Shown: positions 43,460-54,939, counted from the stretch's first letter. The stretch: DNA of 64,000 bases from Paenibacillus selenitireducens (GCF_002021565.1 NZ_MSZX01000022.1:27-64026), one strand, 5' to 3'. Numbers and translations are program-made. The notes: generated by a model from the sequence alone, not told the origin.

Positions 43460-44215
43460 CTAACCTTGCTGCTTACGCTGTCGTATTACCTCATACATGA
43501 AGACACCTGCCGCTACGGATGCATTCAAGGAATTGATCTTACCTGCCATAGGCAGCTTAATTAGAAAATCACATTTATCTTTTAATAGTCGTCCCATACC
43601 TTTGTTCTCATTACCAATAATAATCGCAATCGGCATATTAAAATGGTTCGCTTCGAATAGCTCTTGTTCTGCTTCGACATCCGTGCCGACCACCCAGACG
43701 CCTTCTTTTTTCAACTGATCCAACGTCTGTGCTAAGTTCGTTACGCGTGCTACCGGTACATACTCGACCGCTCCAGCAGAAGTTTTGGATACGGTTGCTG
43801 TTAATCCTACGGCACGACGCTTCGGAATAATGACACCATGGACACCCGTACAATCTGCCGTACGTAGAATCGAACCTAAATTGTGCGGATCCTCGATCTC
43901 ATCCAAAATCAGTATGAAGGGCTGCTCGCCCCGTTCCTGGGCTGAAGCCAGAATATCTTCCACTTCTACATATCCGTACGCAGCAACTTGTGCGACTACA
44001 CCTTGATGTTGTACACCCGGTACCATTTGATCCAGCTTACGCTTGTCCGCATTTTGAACAACGATCTTCGCATTCTTCGCTTCTGCGAGTATAGGCAATG
44101 TCAAATGTTTCTGCGCATTATCTGCAATCCATATTTTATTAATCGTTCGACCAGAACGAAGCGCCTCGATAACCGAGTGCTTCCCCGCGATAAATTCAAT
44201 AAATTCCTCTTCCAT
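43460..44215 (-). CDS. rlmB: 23S rRNA 2'-O-ribose methyltransferase RlmB/TrmH family
   Basis: A 251-residue SPOUT methyltransferase. An N-terminal substrate-binding domain (FIAGKHSVIEAL) is followed by the knotted SAM domain with LDEIEDPHNLGSILRTAD, IIIGNENKGM and LPMAGKINSLNASVA. In B. subtilis YacO methylates G2251 of 23S rRNA. The start at 44215 follows GGGAGG. Confidence 0.95.
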   Translation of the reverse strand: MEEEFIEFIAGKHSVIEALRSGRTINKIWIADNAQKHLTLPILAEAKNAKIVVQNADKRKLDQMVPGVQHQGVVAQVAAYGYVEVEDILASAQERGEQPFILILDEIEDPHNLGSILRTADCTGVHGVIIPKRRAVGLTATVSKTSAGAVEYVPVARVTNLAQTLDQLKKEGVWVVGTDVEAEQELFEANHFNMPIAIIIGNENKGMGRLLKDKCDFLIKLPMAGKINSLNASVAAGVFMYEVIRQRKQQG

Positions 44216-44234
44216 TCTTATAGCCTCCCGAGCC

Positions 44235-44681
44235 TTATGTTGTTGTCTTCTCTTGTTGTATATGTTCAATCGCAAGCCCAATTAATTCTTGTAGCCGATC
44301 CATTCGGTTGCTGTAATACAAATAACCAACAAGGCATTCAAACGCTGTCGCATGCCGATACTCCAAAACATCTGCGTTCTTAGGGATACTCCCTGATTTC
44401 GCATTGCGCCCTTGGCGAACCACATCTTGTTCTTCCTCGGTTAAGTGTGGCATCCATAAATTAAGAAATTTGCACTGCGCTTTGGCAGATACCATCTGCG
44501 TCGCCTGTCGATGCAAATGATGCGGACGCTGATTCGGCTGAGAAATAAGATACTGCCGAATCGCGACCTCATAGATTGCATCACCGATATAAGCCAATAC
44601 AATAGGATTCGTTAATTGTGGTTTTTTCGCTGGCGGATACGGAAACCATAAAGCTGGTTCCTGCCCATCTCTTATATCCAT
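44235..44681 (-). CDS. mrnC: Mini-ribonuclease III
   Basis: A 148-residue RNase III-like enzyme without a double-stranded RNA-binding domain. It matures the ends of 23S rRNA in B. subtilis. The catalytic region is LAYIGDAIYEVAIRQYL, with EYRHATAFECLVGYLY near the end. It follows cysS after 13 bases. Confidence 0.96.
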   Translation of the reverse strand: MDIRDGQEPALWFPYPPAKKPQLTNPIVLAYIGDAIYEVAIRQYLISQPNQRPHHLHRQATQMVSAKAQCKFLNLWMPHLTEEEQDVVRQGRNAKSGSIPKNADVLEYRHATAFECLVGYLYYSNRMDRLQELIGLAIEHIQQEKTTT

Positions 44682-44694
44682 ACTCCACCTACTC

Positions 44695-46110
44695 TCATTT
44701 CCGGCGCCACCGCATGCCCTGAGGTGTGTCTTCTAAGATGATATTCTTCTCTGCTAATAAATCACGAATTTCGTCGGCCCGCTTCCAATTTTTCGTTTGG
44801 CGTGCTTCAACCCGCTCCGCAATTAAGTTTTCGATTTCTTCATCTAATAAATCATTCGTTTCCGTCACGACTAACCCCAGCACTTGGTTAAAATCATCGA
44901 ATACATCCGCGATTGCCTTGAGTTCTACATAAGTAACATCATCGCGTTTCAAGAGTTGATTGGCTTCACTCACGGCGTCGAACCAAGCTGTAATGGCATC
45001 GGCCGTATTGAAATCATCCTGCATCTTCGTATGGAACATTTCACGAATTTGAACAAGCTTCGCTGCCAACTCTGCGTTTACGCTCTCGAGTGTCTTCGAT
45101 TCATCCGGTTGCAGCGCTTGAAGACGATGCTCAACATTCGCATACGCGTTCTCGATCCGCGCTACGCTATTCTCCGCTTGGCCGATGATTTCATCGGTAA
45201 AGTTCAAAGGGTTGCGGTAGTGCGCGGCAAGCATGAAGTAACGTAGAACCGTTGGTTTGAATCTTTTGCGGAGTTCTACAACGGTGATGCCATTTCCTAA
45301 GGATTTGGACATCTTCTCATTATCGATATTAATATAACCGTTATGCATCCAGTAGTTCGCGAACGATTTTCCTGTCCGTGCTTCAGACTGCGCAATCTCA
45401 CACTCATGATGAGGGAATTGCAAGTCTTGACCGCCCCCGTGAATATCTAAAGTATCCCCCAAATAGCGTTGTGCCATCGCAGAGCATTCAATATGCCAGC
45501 CCGGACGGCCGTCTCCCCATGGACTGCTCCAGAAAATTTCGCCTGGTTTCGCGCCTTTCCAGAGCACAAAATCTTGGGCATTTTCTTTGCGCTCATCCAC
45601 TTCAATCCGAATGCCGAATTGCAATTCATCGATATTCTGATGGGACAGTTTCCCATAATCTTGGAATTTCTGCGTGCGGAAATATACGTCGCCATCCTTC
45701 GCATATGCATACCCTTGATCCACTAATCCTTGTATAAACGCAATAATCTCTGGGATATTGTCCGTAACACGCGGATGCACGGTTGCCGGACGAACACCAA
45801 GACCTTCGATATCTTCCTGAAACGCTTGAATGAATTGATTTGCAACTTCAGGCACAGTCGATCCCATCTGTTCTGCCTTACGAATCAATTTATCATCTAC
45901 ATCCGTAAAGTTTGACACATAATTAACTTCATAGCCAATCGCCTCTAGGTAACGGCGAACGACATCGAAGACAATAACGGGACGTGCGTTCCCGATATGC
46001 ATGTAATCATAAACCGTTGGTCCGCAAACATACATACTCACCTTGCCAGATTGTTGCGGAACAAAAAGCTCCTTCGTTCGATTCATCGTATTGTAAAGAT
46101 GTAACGCCAT
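44695..46110 (-). CDS. cysS: cysteinyl-tRNA synthetase
   Basis: A 471-residue class I synthetase. Zinc and HIGH-type motif MYVCGPTVYDYMHIGNARP, zinc ligand in WHIECSAM, and KMSKS motif KMSKSLGN. It charges tRNA-Cys. GAAGGAGTG precedes the ATG, three bases after cysE. Transcribed under the T-box upstream of cysE. Confidence 0.98.
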   Translation of the reverse strand: MALHLYNTMNRTKELFVPQQSGKVSMYVCGPTVYDYMHIGNARPVIVFDVVRRYLEAIGYEVNYVSNFTDVDDKLIRKAEQMGSTVPEVANQFIQAFQEDIEGLGVRPATVHPRVTDNIPEIIAFIQGLVDQGYAYAKDGDVYFRTQKFQDYGKLSHQNIDELQFGIRIEVDERKENAQDFVLWKGAKPGEIFWSSPWGDGRPGWHIECSAMAQRYLGDTLDIHGGGQDLQFPHHECEIAQSEARTGKSFANYWMHNGYINIDNEKMSKSLGNGITVVELRKRFKPTVLRYFMLAAHYRNPLNFTDEIIGQAENSVARIENAYANVEHRLQALQPDESKTLESVNAELAAKLVQIREMFHTKMQDDFNTADAITAWFDAVSEANQLLKRDDVTYVELKAIADVFDDFNQVLGLVVTETNDLLDEEIENLIAERVEARQTKNWKRADEIRDLLAEKNIILEDTPQGMRWRRK

Positions 46111-46113
46111 CGT

Positions 46114-46770
46114 TTACACTCCTTCTTTCATCCGCTGTTGTTCTTGTAACACATCTATTTCTTTTTTCATCCGGTCTATCTGCTCTTGCATCTGTCTAAA
46201 TTGATCAATGATGGGGTCAGAGACTTGATTATGACTGAGACGATCGAGACGTTTCCCGTTCTGTTTCACGATTCTACCTGGAATGCCGACGACCGTACTA
46301 TTCGGCGGGACTTCATTCAGTACGACCGAATTTGCCCCAATCATCACATTATCACCAATTCGAAATGAACCCAGTACCTTCGCTCCTGAAGCAATAACGA
46401 CATTGTTGCCAATGGTTGGGTGCCGCTTTCCTTTTTCTTTACCGGTCCCGCCCAGCGTTACGCCTTGATATATCACGACATTATTGCCAATCTCGCAGGT
46501 CTCGCCAATGACGACGCCCATCCCATGGTCAATGAACAGACGCTCTCCAAGCGTTGCGCCAGGATGTATTTCAATCCCTGTGAAAAAGCGGCTGGTCTGT
46601 GAAATGACGCGAGCGACCGTATATAATTTATGTTTGAAAAACCAGTTCGCGAACCGATGCGCCCAAATGGCATGTAAACCAGAATACGTAAAGACCACTT
46701 CAAATTTACTTCTCGCCGCCGGATCATTCTCGAAGACGGTCTGAATATCTGATTTCATTCTTTGAAACAT
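46114..46770 (-). CDS. cysE: serine O-acetyltransferase
   Basis: A 218-residue enzyme making O-acetylserine, the carbon acceptor for sulfide in cysteine synthesis. N-terminal helical part, then left-handed beta-helix hexapeptide repeats ([20 protein letters not shown]). Catalytic His region [17 protein letters not shown]. The T-box leader links its expression to uncharged tRNA-Cys, and the sulfide comes via cysH-sat at 4689-6572. Confidence 0.97.
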   Translation of the reverse strand: MFQRMKSDIQTVFENDPAARSKFEVVFTYSGLHAIWAHRFANWFFKHKLYTVARVISQTSRFFTGIEIHPGATLGERLFIDHGMGVVIGETCEIGNNVVIYQGVTLGGTGKEKGKRHPTIGNNVVIASGAKVLGSFRIGDNVMIGANSVVLNEVPPNSTVVGIPGRIVKQNGKRLDRLSHNQVSDPIIDQFRQMQEQIDRMKKEIDVLQEQQRMKEGV

Positions 46771-46791
46771 GATGATCCCCTTCTATCCCCC

Positions 46792-47075
46792 AAAAATAGA
46801 AAACGCCCCTACAGCAAATGAATGCTGCAGAGACGTTCGTACGCGGTCCCACTCTGCTTGAGTACTTCCAAATCTCCCTTAGAGGTACTCCACTTTAGCG
46901 TTCTTAACGCGAACGGCACGATATTCCCCACCCTGCTTCCGCAGCTCGGAAATATAGCTCCCAGGCGCATGTTCCGCTTCCGAGGATTAGGCAATTCACA
47001 GCCAATCGTTGCCCTCTCTGGAAATCCTGCTAATCAAGCGTACTTCTCCTGTTCAAAGCTTTTAAAATGATATTG
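46792..47075 (-). promoter_or_regulatory. T-box leader (predicted tRNA-Cys sensor)
   Basis: The minus-strand T-box motif GCAGAGTGGGACCGCGT (46841-46857) is followed by a terminator stem GTCTCTGCAGCA / TGCTGTAGGGGC (46801-46836) and a T-rich tail. A stem I region with AGAGAGGGCAACG and GAAGCGGAACATGCGCC lies upstream; TGC there is the likely Cys specifier codon. The downstream genes cysE-cysS fit this specificity. Confidence 0.93.
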
Positions 47076-47081
47076 ATTGTA

Positions 47082-47110
47082 ATTATATATAAGCGGGGTT
47101 TGTCTGACAA
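47082..47110 (-). promoter_or_regulatory. sigma A promoter of the cysE-cysS operon
   Basis: Minus strand TTGTCA (47105-47110), a 17-base spacer and TATAAT (47082-47087), immediately ahead of the T-box RNA. Confidence 0.85.
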
Positions 47111-47170
47111 GAGATGATTTACCGCTCATCATGCCAATTTTTATAAATAGCGTTAATCATGAACTACGCA

Positions 47171-48628
47171 TTACGCGTTCCGTTCACGTAAACGAGCAAC
47201 AACTTTCTCTTGGCCTAACAGTGCAATCGTCTCGTTCAGATCACGACCATGTGTCTGTCCTGTTAAGGCAACACGAATAGGCATGAACAATTGCTTGCCT
47301 TTAAAACCGGTTTCCTTCTGTACTTCCTTAATTGCAGTCTTCATGGCATCCGCTGTAAATTCGGTTAATGCTTCTGCTTTGCCAAGGAATGCAGCAAGTA
47401 CTGCTGGCACCTGCTCTTCTGCAAGAACGGCTGTTGCTTCTTCATCCATCTCAACTTGGTCTTGGAAGAATAACGAAGATAACTCGACGATATCGGAAGC
47501 GGATCTCATTTGCTCTTGATATAGTGCGACTAATGCCGTCGCCCACGCTTGTTGTTCTTCAGATAAGGTTGCTGGCAACAATCCTGCTTTTTGCAAATGT
47601 GGAATCGCCATTGCAGCTATACGCGATGTCTCTTCATTCTTAATATAGTGATTATTTAACCAGCTTAATTTGTTCGTATCGAACACGGCAGGACTCTTAG
47701 ACAACCGACTCGCTTCGAAAATCTCGATAAACTGCTCCCGTGAGAAGATCTCATCTTCGCCTTTAGGAGACCAGCCCAATAGAGCTATGAAATTAAATAA
47801 GGCTTCTGGCAAATAACCCAGCTGATCATATTGTTCAATAAACTGGATAATGGATTCATCCCGTTTACTTAATTTCTTATGATTCTCATTGACGATCAAT
47901 GTCATATGTGCGAACTGAGGGGGTTCCCAGCCCAAAGCTTCATAAATCATCAACTGACGAGGCGTATTGGATACATGGTCTTCACCGCGAAGGACATGCG
48001 TAATCTTCATTAAATAATCATCGATGACAACCGCAAAGTTATACGTCGGGATTCCGTCTTTCTTCACGATGACGAAGTCGCCGGATACTTCCGATTCGAA
48101 CGAGATCGTGCCTTTCACCATATCATCGAATGTATACGTCTTCCCTTCCGGCACGCGGAAACGGACACTTGGTACACGGCCTTCTGCTTCGAAGGCTTGG
48201 CGCTGCGCTTCCGTTAAGTCACGATGGCGACCAGAATAACGCGGCATTTCACCGCGAGCGGTCTGCTCTTCGCGCTCTTGCTCTATTTCTTCCTCTGTGC
48301 AATAACATTTGTACGCCATTCCTGAATCAATCAACTGCTGCCAATACGTTTTATAAATATCCAGACGTTCCATCTGGCGATAAGGTCCATATTCTCCACC
48401 AACATCAATGCTTTCATCCCAGTCGATGCCTAGCCATTTCAAATAAGTCAGTTGGCTCTCTTCGCCGCCTTCAATATTACGCTTGACGTCTGTATCCTCA
48501 ATACGAATAATAAATTTCCCTTTATTGTGACGAGCGAACAAATAGTTAAATAACGCCGTTCTTGCATTACCGATATGTAAGTGTCCCGTTGGGCTTGGCG
48601 CATAACGTACACGGACTTCCTGTGTCAT
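47171..48628 (-). CDS. gltX: glutamyl-tRNA synthetase
   Basis: A 485-residue class I synthetase. HIGH-type motif [18 protein letters not shown] and KMSKS-type motif KLSKRDES are clear, with YKCYCTEEE near residue 110. In organisms without GlnRS it also mischarges tRNA-Gln for amidation. It follows ispF after 61 bases. No terminator is obvious before the cysE promoter. Confidence 0.98.
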   Translation of the reverse strand: MTQEVRVRYAPSPTGHLHIGNARTALFNYLFARHNKGKFIIRIEDTDVKRNIEGGEESQLTYLKWLGIDWDESIDVGGEYGPYRQMERLDIYKTYWQQLIDSGMAYKCYCTEEEIEQEREEQTARGEMPRYSGRHRDLTEAQRQAFEAEGRVPSVRFRVPEGKTYTFDDMVKGTISFESEVSGDFVIVKKDGIPTYNFAVVIDDYLMKITHVLRGEDHVSNTPRQLMIYEALGWEPPQFAHMTLIVNENHKKLSKRDESIIQFIEQYDQLGYLPEALFNFIALLGWSPKGEDEIFSREQFIEIFEASRLSKSPAVFDTNKLSWLNNHYIKNEETSRIAAMAIPHLQKAGLLPATLSEEQQAWATALVALYQEQMRSASDIVELSSLFFQDQVEMDEEATAVLAEEQVPAVLAAFLGKAEALTEFTADAMKTAIKEVQKETGFKGKQLFMPIRVALTGQTHGRDLNETIALLGQEKVVARLRERNA

Positions 48629-48689
48629 AATACTCTAGCTCCCTTTCCCTAGCCAAAATAGCGGAAAACTCCGCCTCTATATCCCCAAA

Positions 48690-49172
48690 TCATAGCACAT
48701 CTTGAATCAGGCAGACAACCGATTGTGCCGCGATTCCTTCGCTGCGTCCGACAAATCCGAGTTGCTCCGTTGTCGTTGCTTTGACATTAATTTTGGTGGA
48801 GTCACACTCCAACGACTTCGCGATAACTTCTTGCATTTGCGGAATGTAAGGCAACATCTTCGGCTTCTGCGCAATGATCGTACAGTCCAAGTTCCCAAGG
48901 ACGTATCCCTCGGCTTTGGCCATCGCCCATATTTCCTCTAGCAGCTTCACACTATCTGCATCTTTAAATGCTGCATCTGTATCTGGAAAATGTTTACCAA
49001 TATCCCCTTTGCCTAGTGCACCTAAAATGGCATCACTAATCGCATGCAATAGTACATCTGCATCAGAATGTCCTAGCAGCCCCTTTTCATAAGGAATCGT
49101 AACCCCTCCAATAATACACGGCCTTCCTTCCACCAATTGATGCACATCAAATCCTTGTCCCACTCGAATCAT
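48690..49172 (-). CDS. ispF: 2-C-methyl-D-erythritol 2,4-cyclodiphosphate synthase
   Basis: A 160-residue trimeric enzyme of the MEP isoprenoid pathway. Metal ligands Asp9 and His11 lie in GQGFDVHQL, followed by [15 protein letters not shown]. It overlaps ispD by four bases (ATGA), so the two consecutive-pathway enzymes are translationally coupled. Confidence 0.98.
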   Translation of the reverse strand: MIRVGQGFDVHQLVEGRPCIIGGVTIPYEKGLLGHSDADVLLHAISDAILGALGKGDIGKHFPDTDAAFKDADSVKLLEEIWAMAKAEGYVLGNLDCTIIAQKPKMLPYIPQMQEVIAKSLECDSTKINVKATTTEQLGFVGRSEGIAAQSVVCLIQDVL

Positions 49173-49867
49173 GACTGTTCCTCCCTCATTTGTTGTAACC
49201 AGAATTGTGCAGAGACAAGATCCTCTGGTGTCGTAATTTTGATATTCGTATACTCGCCTTCCACCACATGCACACCGATGCCAAGACGTTCCACTAACAT
49301 CGCATCATCCGTTCCAACCACTTGATCTTGTACGGCTTGTTCATGTGCGCGAAGGACATCCGAACGTCGAAAAGCTTGTGGGGTTTGGATAGCCCACAAG
49401 CTACGGCGATCAGGCGTATGCACAATCATACCTGCTTCATTAACCTGTTTAATAGTGTCTTTCACCGGGACGGCGAGTACAGAAGCTCCTTGCTGTACAG
49501 CTGCTTCATAGCAAGCTCGCACCCGCTCCTCCGTCACGAAAGGTCTCACGCCGTCATGGATCAGGACCCACTCGGTATTCGCCGCAAGCAACCCTTGGTA
49601 GACCGAGTATTGTCGTTCTGCTCCGCCAGCAACAATATGCGTTACTTTCCGGAGATTAAATTCCTCCACCCATCCCGTACAACGTTCAACATCTTGTGCC
49701 CCTACAACGAGAACAATTTCGTCCACCCAGGACATCTGTTCGAATTGCATCATGGTATGTATGAGAATTGGCTTGCCTTCTAGCCGCAGATATTGCTTAC
49801 TTTCCGGGGTACCCATCCGTGAGCCTTTCCCTGCCGCAACGATTACCGCACCAACTTGCTTTTTCAT
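49169..49867 (-). CDS. ispD: 2-C-methyl-D-erythritol 4-phosphate cytidylyltransferase
   Basis: A 232-residue MEP-pathway enzyme that joins CTP to methylerythritol phosphate. The nucleotide loop is [17 protein letters not shown], with HDGVRPFV and the C-terminal [10 protein letters not shown]. It follows yacL after 77 bases. Confidence 0.98.
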   Translation of the reverse strand: MKKQVGAVIVAAGKGSRMGTPESKQYLRLEGKPILIHTMMQFEQMSWVDEIVLVVGAQDVERCTGWVEEFNLRKVTHIVAGGAERQYSVYQGLLAANTEWVLIHDGVRPFVTEERVRACYEAAVQQGASVLAVPVKDTIKQVNEAGMIVHTPDRRSLWAIQTPQAFRRSDVLRAHEQAVQDQVVGTDDAMLVERLGIGVHVVEGEYTNIKITTPEDLVSAQFWLQQMREEQS

Positions 49868-49944
49868 TTACGATCCCTGCCTTGCTTATCACAAGTATTT
49901 GTCCAACCCTTATGAATTCGACCTGTGAGTTAAGCATACCTTTT

Positions 49945-51033
49945 TTATTGGGCTTTTTCCAATAATTTTGGCTTCGCAAAGATCATTCTGCCTGCCGATG
50001 TCTGTAAAACGCTCGTCACCAACACTTCCATCGTCGTACCAATATAATCGCGGCCGCCTTCGACGACAATCATCGTTCCATCATCCAAATACGCCACACC
50101 TTGCCCGTGTTCTTTACCGTCCTTAATAACTTGTACAATAATTTCTTCGCCAGGTAGAACGACAGGTTTCACGGCATTCGCTAAATCATTGATATTGAGT
50201 ACAGAGACACCTTGCAATTCGCATACTTTGTTGAGGTTATAGTCATTGGTTACGACTTTCCCTTGCAAGACCTTCGCGAGCTTCACCAGCTTGCTGTCTA
50301 CCTCGGAAATCTCTTCAAAGTCACCTTCATAAATCAATACCTTTACTTCAAGTTCCTTCTGGATTTTATTCAAAATATCAAGTCCGCGGCGTCCGCGATT
50401 TCGCTTTAATAAATCAGAAGAATCAGCAATATGCTGAAGTTCTTCGAGCACAAACTCTGGGATAACAATCGTACCTTCGAGAAACCCCGTCTTACAAATA
50501 TCCGCGATTCGCCCATCAATAATGACACTGGTATCCAGAATTTTATGTTCTTCTAGCCCACGATCTGCCGTACGCCCGCCAGAGGAATCTTTCCCTCGTG
50601 ACAGAAGCGCGATCAGTTCACTTTTCTTCTGCATCCCAATCCATAGTCCCGCGACACCACAACCAATCGTAAGGATCGCAGCGAATACGACGCCTAACGC
50701 GCCCACACGCATGATGACAGGATCTAGGAGTGCTGCGACGCCCAGTCCCCCGATGAGTCCAAGAAACCCTGCAAATACCTGTTCGAACGGTAACTCCGAT
50801 AACATGAGTAAACCTCGTTGGACGTAGGAAATCATCAAGCTTGAGCTAAGCGAAAATAAGACCCAAAATAGCACCATACCAAATCCCATACTAAGAATGG
50901 TTCCAGCCAATACACTTGCATCCCCAAATAATGATCCTAGCCATGCCGTTGGCTCACCTGCGATAGCGTACATGCCATATCCAAACCATGCTCCTAATAA
51001 CATTCCTAGGGTAAGTACCCCTTTTTTTAACAT
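49945..51033 (-). CDS. membrane PIN/TRAM-domain protein (YacL)
   Basis: A 362-residue protein. It has four N-terminal membrane segments (about residues 1-145), a PIN nuclease-like domain starting [15 protein letters not shown] and a C-terminal TRAM domain ([20 protein letters not shown]). The family is conserved next to ispD in Firmicutes; RNA-related action at the membrane is inferred. The start at 51033 follows AGGAGGTG. Confidence 0.94.
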   Translation of the reverse strand: MLKKGVLTLGMLLGAWFGYGMYAIAGEPTAWLGSLFGDASVLAGTILSMGFGMVLFWVLFSLSSSLMISYVQRGLLMLSELPFEQVFAGFLGLIGGLGVAALLDPVIMRVGALGVVFAAILTIGCGVAGLWIGMQKKSELIALLSRGKDSSGGRTADRGLEEHKILDTSVIIDGRIADICKTGFLEGTIVIPEFVLEELQHIADSSDLLKRNRGRRGLDILNKIQKELEVKVLIYEGDFEEISEVDSKLVKLAKVLQGKVVTNDYNLNKVCELQGVSVLNINDLANAVKPVVLPGEEIIVQVIKDGKEHGQGVAYLDDGTMIVVEGGRDYIGTTMEVLVTSVLQTSAGRMIFAKPKLLEKAQ

Positions 51034-51103
51034 GCTATTCACCTCCTTTTACAATTATGGTCCAAATTCATCCAAGCTAATCTCAGGTTCATAACTTTTT
51101 TCA

Positions 51104-51133
51104 TTGATAACTGGCAAATGCTTCACTTATAAT
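51104..51133 (+). promoter_or_regulatory. candidate promoter for the small gene at 51196
   Basis: TTGATA (51104-51109), an 18-base spacer and TATAAT (51128-51133), in the divergent region between yacL and the small gene. Confidence 0.6.
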
Positions 51134-51195
51134 TGAGGTAAGATTCTCTCGTTAGGAATGTTTACAAGACTAATAATAAATCGAGGTGTAAACAC

Positions 51196-51591
51196 ATGAG
51201 CACGCCAACTTTACAAGATTTCCAACAACAAGTATCCGAGCTATTACTCAGGCACCGCAGTCTCTTGGATGTCCTATCGAAATACGGTCAGTCGAACTCA
51301 TCTGTAAATCGATCCGTAGTGAAAGCGATTACAGAATGCGGTTGTATTGAACTCAACGCAAGCAAGCAGCTCTATCCTGAGAATCATGAACTTCACGAAA
51401 CCAAGCACCAACTGTCCAGCCATTTGAATGGACAGCTATGCGAGAACTGCAAAGAAGTCGTTACCGCTGAGCTTGGACGAAATCTTTTCTATATGTCAGC
51501 CCTCTGCAATTTGCTCGATGTGAATATGGAAGACGTTGTCCAGAATGAGTCTGACAAATGTTCGACCCTTGGTTTTTTTAACTTATCTTAG
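51196..51591 (+). CDS. small conserved-type protein, function unknown
   Basis: A 131-residue cytosolic protein, one of few plus-strand genes. Helical, with two Cys pairs, CGC near residue 50 and CENC near residue 83, and a conserved-looking segment GRNLFYMSALCNLLDVN. Similar proteins occur in Paenibacillus and may be labelled DUF1573 in databases; this is memory and unverified. The four Cys could bind metal. The ATG follows GAGGTG by about ten bases. It has its own promoter and terminator. Confidence 0.85.
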   Translation: MSTPTLQDFQQQVSELLLRHRSLLDVLSKYGQSNSSVNRSVVKAITECGCIELNASKQLYPENHELHETKHQLSSHLNGQLCENCKEVVTAELGRNLFYMSALCNLLDVNMEDVVQNESDKCSTLGFFNLS

Positions 51592-51605
51592 ATCTTTCAT
51601 CCCCA

Positions 51606-51660
51606 TGAAAAAAAGCATTTATAACGTCTCCATCGGAGTACGAAATAAATGCTTTTTATT
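51606..51660. terminator. two-way terminator between the small gene and pssA
   Basis: AAAAAGCATTTAT pairs with ATAAATGCTTTTT, with an inner CTCC/GGAG stem. T/A runs serve both convergent genes. Confidence 0.85.
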
Positions 51661-51678
51661 ATCATTCGGTTATTCCGT

Positions 51679-52425
51679 TCAATTGCTCATTTGATCCGTA
51701 CGTGACGAGTCATCCGACTTCGCAGCCGCACGTTGACTTTTACGACGTTTTGTGAATACCTGTTCAACGTTTTTTTTTAGGCCGTACAACGCATAGAATG
51801 CGAGTGGAATAAGAATAAGCTTTGGCGTTTGTTTCGGGAATTGAATAGCAAGAACAAGTGCAACAAGGATAACAACAGGTGCAATCCAGAAAGCTTTCTT
51901 AGGTACGCCTACTTTTTTGAAATTCGGATATTTAACGCGGCTAACCATCAAATACGACAGTAGCAGCGAGCTAATGACGAGATATGGCGTTGCAAGATCT
52001 TCGTGAAATAATGCCAGCGTACATAGAACACCGCCTGCAGCTGGAATCGGTAATCCAATGAAGTAACCCGGTGTGCCTGATATCACATTAAATCTTGCAA
52101 GACGAAGCGCCCCGCAGATCGGGAATATTGCCGTTACAGTCCAAGCCAGCGCTGGAGCCAAATGTGTAAAAGCAGTTACATACATAATAAACGCTGGAGC
52201 AACACCGAACGATATTACATCCGATAAGGAATCGAGCTCCTTACCAAATTCACTCTGGACGTTTAACGCACGGGCTACCCGACCATCTAATCCATCCATT
52301 AGCATAGCAATAATCACCATAATAGCGGCATAATCAAAATGGCCGTTAAACACTAATATGATGGAAATAATCCCGAGCACCAAATTACCAATGGTAAACA
52401 GGTTCGGAATCGATTTTGTTATCAT
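51679..52425 (-). CDS. pssA: CDP-diacylglycerol--serine O-phosphatidyltransferase
   Basis: A 248-residue integral membrane enzyme making phosphatidylserine. The CDP-alcohol phosphotransferase motif is seen as DGLDGRVARALNVQSEFGKE followed by LDSLSD. About seven membrane segments and a charged C-terminal tail rich in Lys and Ser. It follows disA after 54 bases; in B. subtilis pssA lies elsewhere. Confidence 0.95.
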   Translation of the reverse strand: MITKSIPNLFTIGNLVLGIISIILVFNGHFDYAAIMVIIAMLMDGLDGRVARALNVQSEFGKELDSLSDVISFGVAPAFIMYVTAFTHLAPALAWTVTAIFPICGALRLARFNVISGTPGYFIGLPIPAAGGVLCTLALFHEDLATPYLVISSLLLSYLMVSRVKYPNFKKVGVPKKAFWIAPVVILVALVLAIQFPKQTPKLILIPLAFYALYGLKKNVEQVFTKRRKSQRAAAKSDDSSRTDQMSN

Positions 52426-52479
52426 ATACTCACCTCATATTTACTATGCCCCAGTGTCATCTATTGATTGTATGACAAA

Positions 52480-53556
52480 TTATATTTGTCTGTCAATAAA
52501 CACCTGTTCTTGAATCCGCTTAAGACCTTCCTTGATCGTACGTGCCCGCACTTCCCCAATACCATCCACTTCATCCAATTCTTCGATCGTTGCCATGGTC
52601 ACATGTGCCAGCTGGTGGAAGCGTTGAACCAGATTGTTGATAATCACATTCGGTAACCTTGGGATCTTGCTTAGGACCCGATATCCGCGTGGTGCAACGG
52701 ATTCTTCCGCTACCAAATTGGACGTCGGATATCCTAATAACCGGATTAGATGATGTGGATCCAATAATTCATCCGAGGTGCATTTTTTCAATTGAAGGAA
52801 GATTTCTTTCATCTTCTCCTCAGAATTGTCGCGGGCATAATCCTTAATTAACAATCTCGCATCTTCTTCGGTATTCCCGACCAGCTCTTCCATCTGCATG
52901 CTAATCAAGCGACCTTCGTTGCCTAACTCGTGAATGTAACGCTTAATTTCCTGCTTGATTCGGAGCGCCATTTCAAACCGCTGTACCACATGTACAACTT
53001 CTTGCAGGGTTACAAGCTCCTCAAATTCCGATGCTGTCAAATTCGTCAATGCTTGATTCAACACGGCTTTATACCGTTCCAGCGTCTGAATCGCTTGGTT
53101 CGCTTTGGTTAGGATGACACCCATCTCTTTGAGCGAATAGCGCAGGTTGCCTTGATACAGAGTAATCACGTTACGCCGTTGAGAAATCGACACAACAAGC
53201 TTACCTGTCTGTTTAGCTACCCGCTCCGCCGTACGATGTCGAATTCCTGTCTCAATGGAGGAAATCGATGAATCCGGAATAAGCTGTGTGTTCGCATATA
53301 AGATTCTCTTTAAGTCTTCACTAATAATGATCGCGCCATCCATTTTGGCTAACTCGTACAAATAGTTCGGGGAAAAATCGCAATTGATGGAAAACCCACC
53401 ATCCACGACTTCCATCACTTCCGGGCTATAGCCCACAACAATCAATCCGCCCGTTTTGGCACGCAATACGTTCTCTAGACCATCCCGAAACGGTGTACCT
53501 GGCGAAACTAAACGCAGTAGTTCATTTACATTATCTTGTTGAGTCGTTTCTTTCAT
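52480..53556 (-). CDS. disA: DNA integrity scanning protein, diadenylate cyclase DisA
   Basis: A 358-residue enzyme making c-di-AMP. The N-terminal DAC domain has the active-site motifs DGAIII and GIRHRTAER, a coiled linker (about 150-300) follows, and the C-terminal helix-hairpin-helix domain ([18 protein letters not shown]) binds branched DNA. It follows radA after 15 bases, the conserved radA-disA pair. Confidence 0.98.
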   Translation of the reverse strand: MKETTQQDNVNELLRLVSPGTPFRDGLENVLRAKTGGLIVVGYSPEVMEVVDGGFSINCDFSPNYLYELAKMDGAIIISEDLKRILYANTQLIPDSSISSIETGIRHRTAERVAKQTGKLVVSISQRRNVITLYQGNLRYSLKEMGVILTKANQAIQTLERYKAVLNQALTNLTASEFEELVTLQEVVHVVQRFEMALRIKQEIKRYIHELGNEGRLISMQMEELVGNTEEDARLLIKDYARDNSEEKMKEIFLQLKKCTSDELLDPHHLIRLLGYPTSNLVAEESVAPRGYRVLSKIPRLPNVIINNLVQRFHQLAHVTMATIEELDEVDGIGEVRARTIKEGLKRIQEQVFIDRQI

Positions 53557-53571
53557 TCTCTATTATGCCCC

Positions 53572-54939
53572 CTAACCTAATGCAGCTGTGAGTGCTTCCG
53601 CTACCGTATTTACTCCAATAATTTCAATTCCCTTGGGCGCTTTCCACCCCTTCATACTTTTCTCTGGCATGATCACACGTTTAAATCCGAGCTTTTGCGC
53701 TTCTTTGACGCGTTGTTCCACACGTGATACCGCCCGTACTTCACCGGTCAGACCAATTTCTCCAAAAAAGACATCGTATGGTTGTGTCGGTGCGTCTCGA
53801 AAGCTCGATGCAATACTAACCGCAATCGCTAAATCGACCGCAGGCTCATCCAACTTCACCCCGCCGGCGACATTGAGATAGGCATCTTGATTTTGTAAAA
53901 ACATGCCCATCCGCTTCTCTAATACGGCAATAATTAAGGACATTCGTTGATGATCCACGCCCGTGGACATTCGTCTTGGGGAAGGAAAATTCGTCGAGGC
54001 AACAAGTGCTTGCAGTTCGACCAGAACCGGTCGCGTCCCCTCTACACTAGCGACAACCGATGAACCAGCAACCCCCATGGGCCGTTCGGACAAGAAGAGC
54101 TCGGACGGATTTGTAACTTCAACCAGCCCCGTCTCTTGCATCTCAAAGATCCCGATTTCATTCGTGGATCCAAAACGGTTCTTCACCGCTCGTAACAAGC
54201 GATAGGTATGATGCCGTTCCCCCTCAAAATAAAGCACGCAATCCACCATATGCTCCAACAGTCGCGGGCCTGCGATGGCTCCCTCTTTGGTCACATGACC
54301 TACAAGTACTGTCGCAATTCCTTTTACTTTAGCAATACGCATAAAGTGCGTCGTACATTCACGAACCTGTGAGACACTTCCAGGCGCCGAAGCCACAGAG
54401 GGTTGATATACCGTCTGAATGGAGTCAATGACTAGAAAGTCAGGTTGAATTTCTTCAATGGCTTCTTCAATTTGTTCCAAATTGGTCTCACACAGCACAA
54501 ACAAAGACTCCGATAATGCATTTAACCGATCTGCGCGCAGTCTAGTCTGCCGCACCGATTCTTCCCCAGATACATAGAGAACTTTCAACCCTGCTACCGT
54601 TAAGGCATGTGATGTCTGCAGCAAAAGTGTTGACTTCCCGATCCCCGGATCTCCCCCGACTAATATCAAAGAGCCAGGCACGAAACCGCCGCCGAGTACA
54701 CGATTTAATTCCCCGATATTTGTCTGTACTCGCGGTTCTTTGCCACTCTCTATATGTATGATCGATTGTGGTTTTTCTTTCGTATGAAAAATTGGGGATT
54801 GCATCCCTTGCGTCTTTACAACCGTCTGCGTCTCTTCAACCATCGTGTTCCAGCTGCTACAACCCGGACATTTTCCATACCATTTGGCCGTTTCATAACC
54901 GCATTCCGTACAATAGAACTTCGTCTTGACTTTCGCCAT
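53572..54939 (-). CDS. radA: DNA repair protein RadA
   Basis: A 455-residue RecA-like helicase for branch migration. The C4 zinc finger (CTECGY, CPGCSSW) is at the N-terminus, then Walker [11 protein letters not shown], the KNRFGS motif and a C-terminal Lon-like domain. It lies after the clpC terminator, so radA-disA needs its own promoter; I could not define one in the short gap. Confidence 0.98.
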   Translation of the reverse strand: MAKVKTKFYCTECGYETAKWYGKCPGCSSWNTMVEETQTVVKTQGMQSPIFHTKEKPQSIIHIESGKEPRVQTNIGELNRVLGGGFVPGSLILVGGDPGIGKSTLLLQTSHALTVAGLKVLYVSGEESVRQTRLRADRLNALSESLFVLCETNLEQIEEAIEEIQPDFLVIDSIQTVYQPSVASAPGSVSQVRECTTHFMRIAKVKGIATVLVGHVTKEGAIAGPRLLEHMVDCVLYFEGERHHTYRLLRAVKNRFGSTNEIGIFEMQETGLVEVTNPSELFLSERPMGVAGSSVVASVEGTRPVLVELQALVASTNFPSPRRMSTGVDHQRMSLIIAVLEKRMGMFLQNQDAYLNVAGGVKLDEPAVDLAIAVSIASSFRDAPTQPYDVFFGEIGLTGEVRAVSRVEQRVKEAQKLGFKRVIMPEKSMKGWKAPKGIEIIGVNTVAEALTAALG

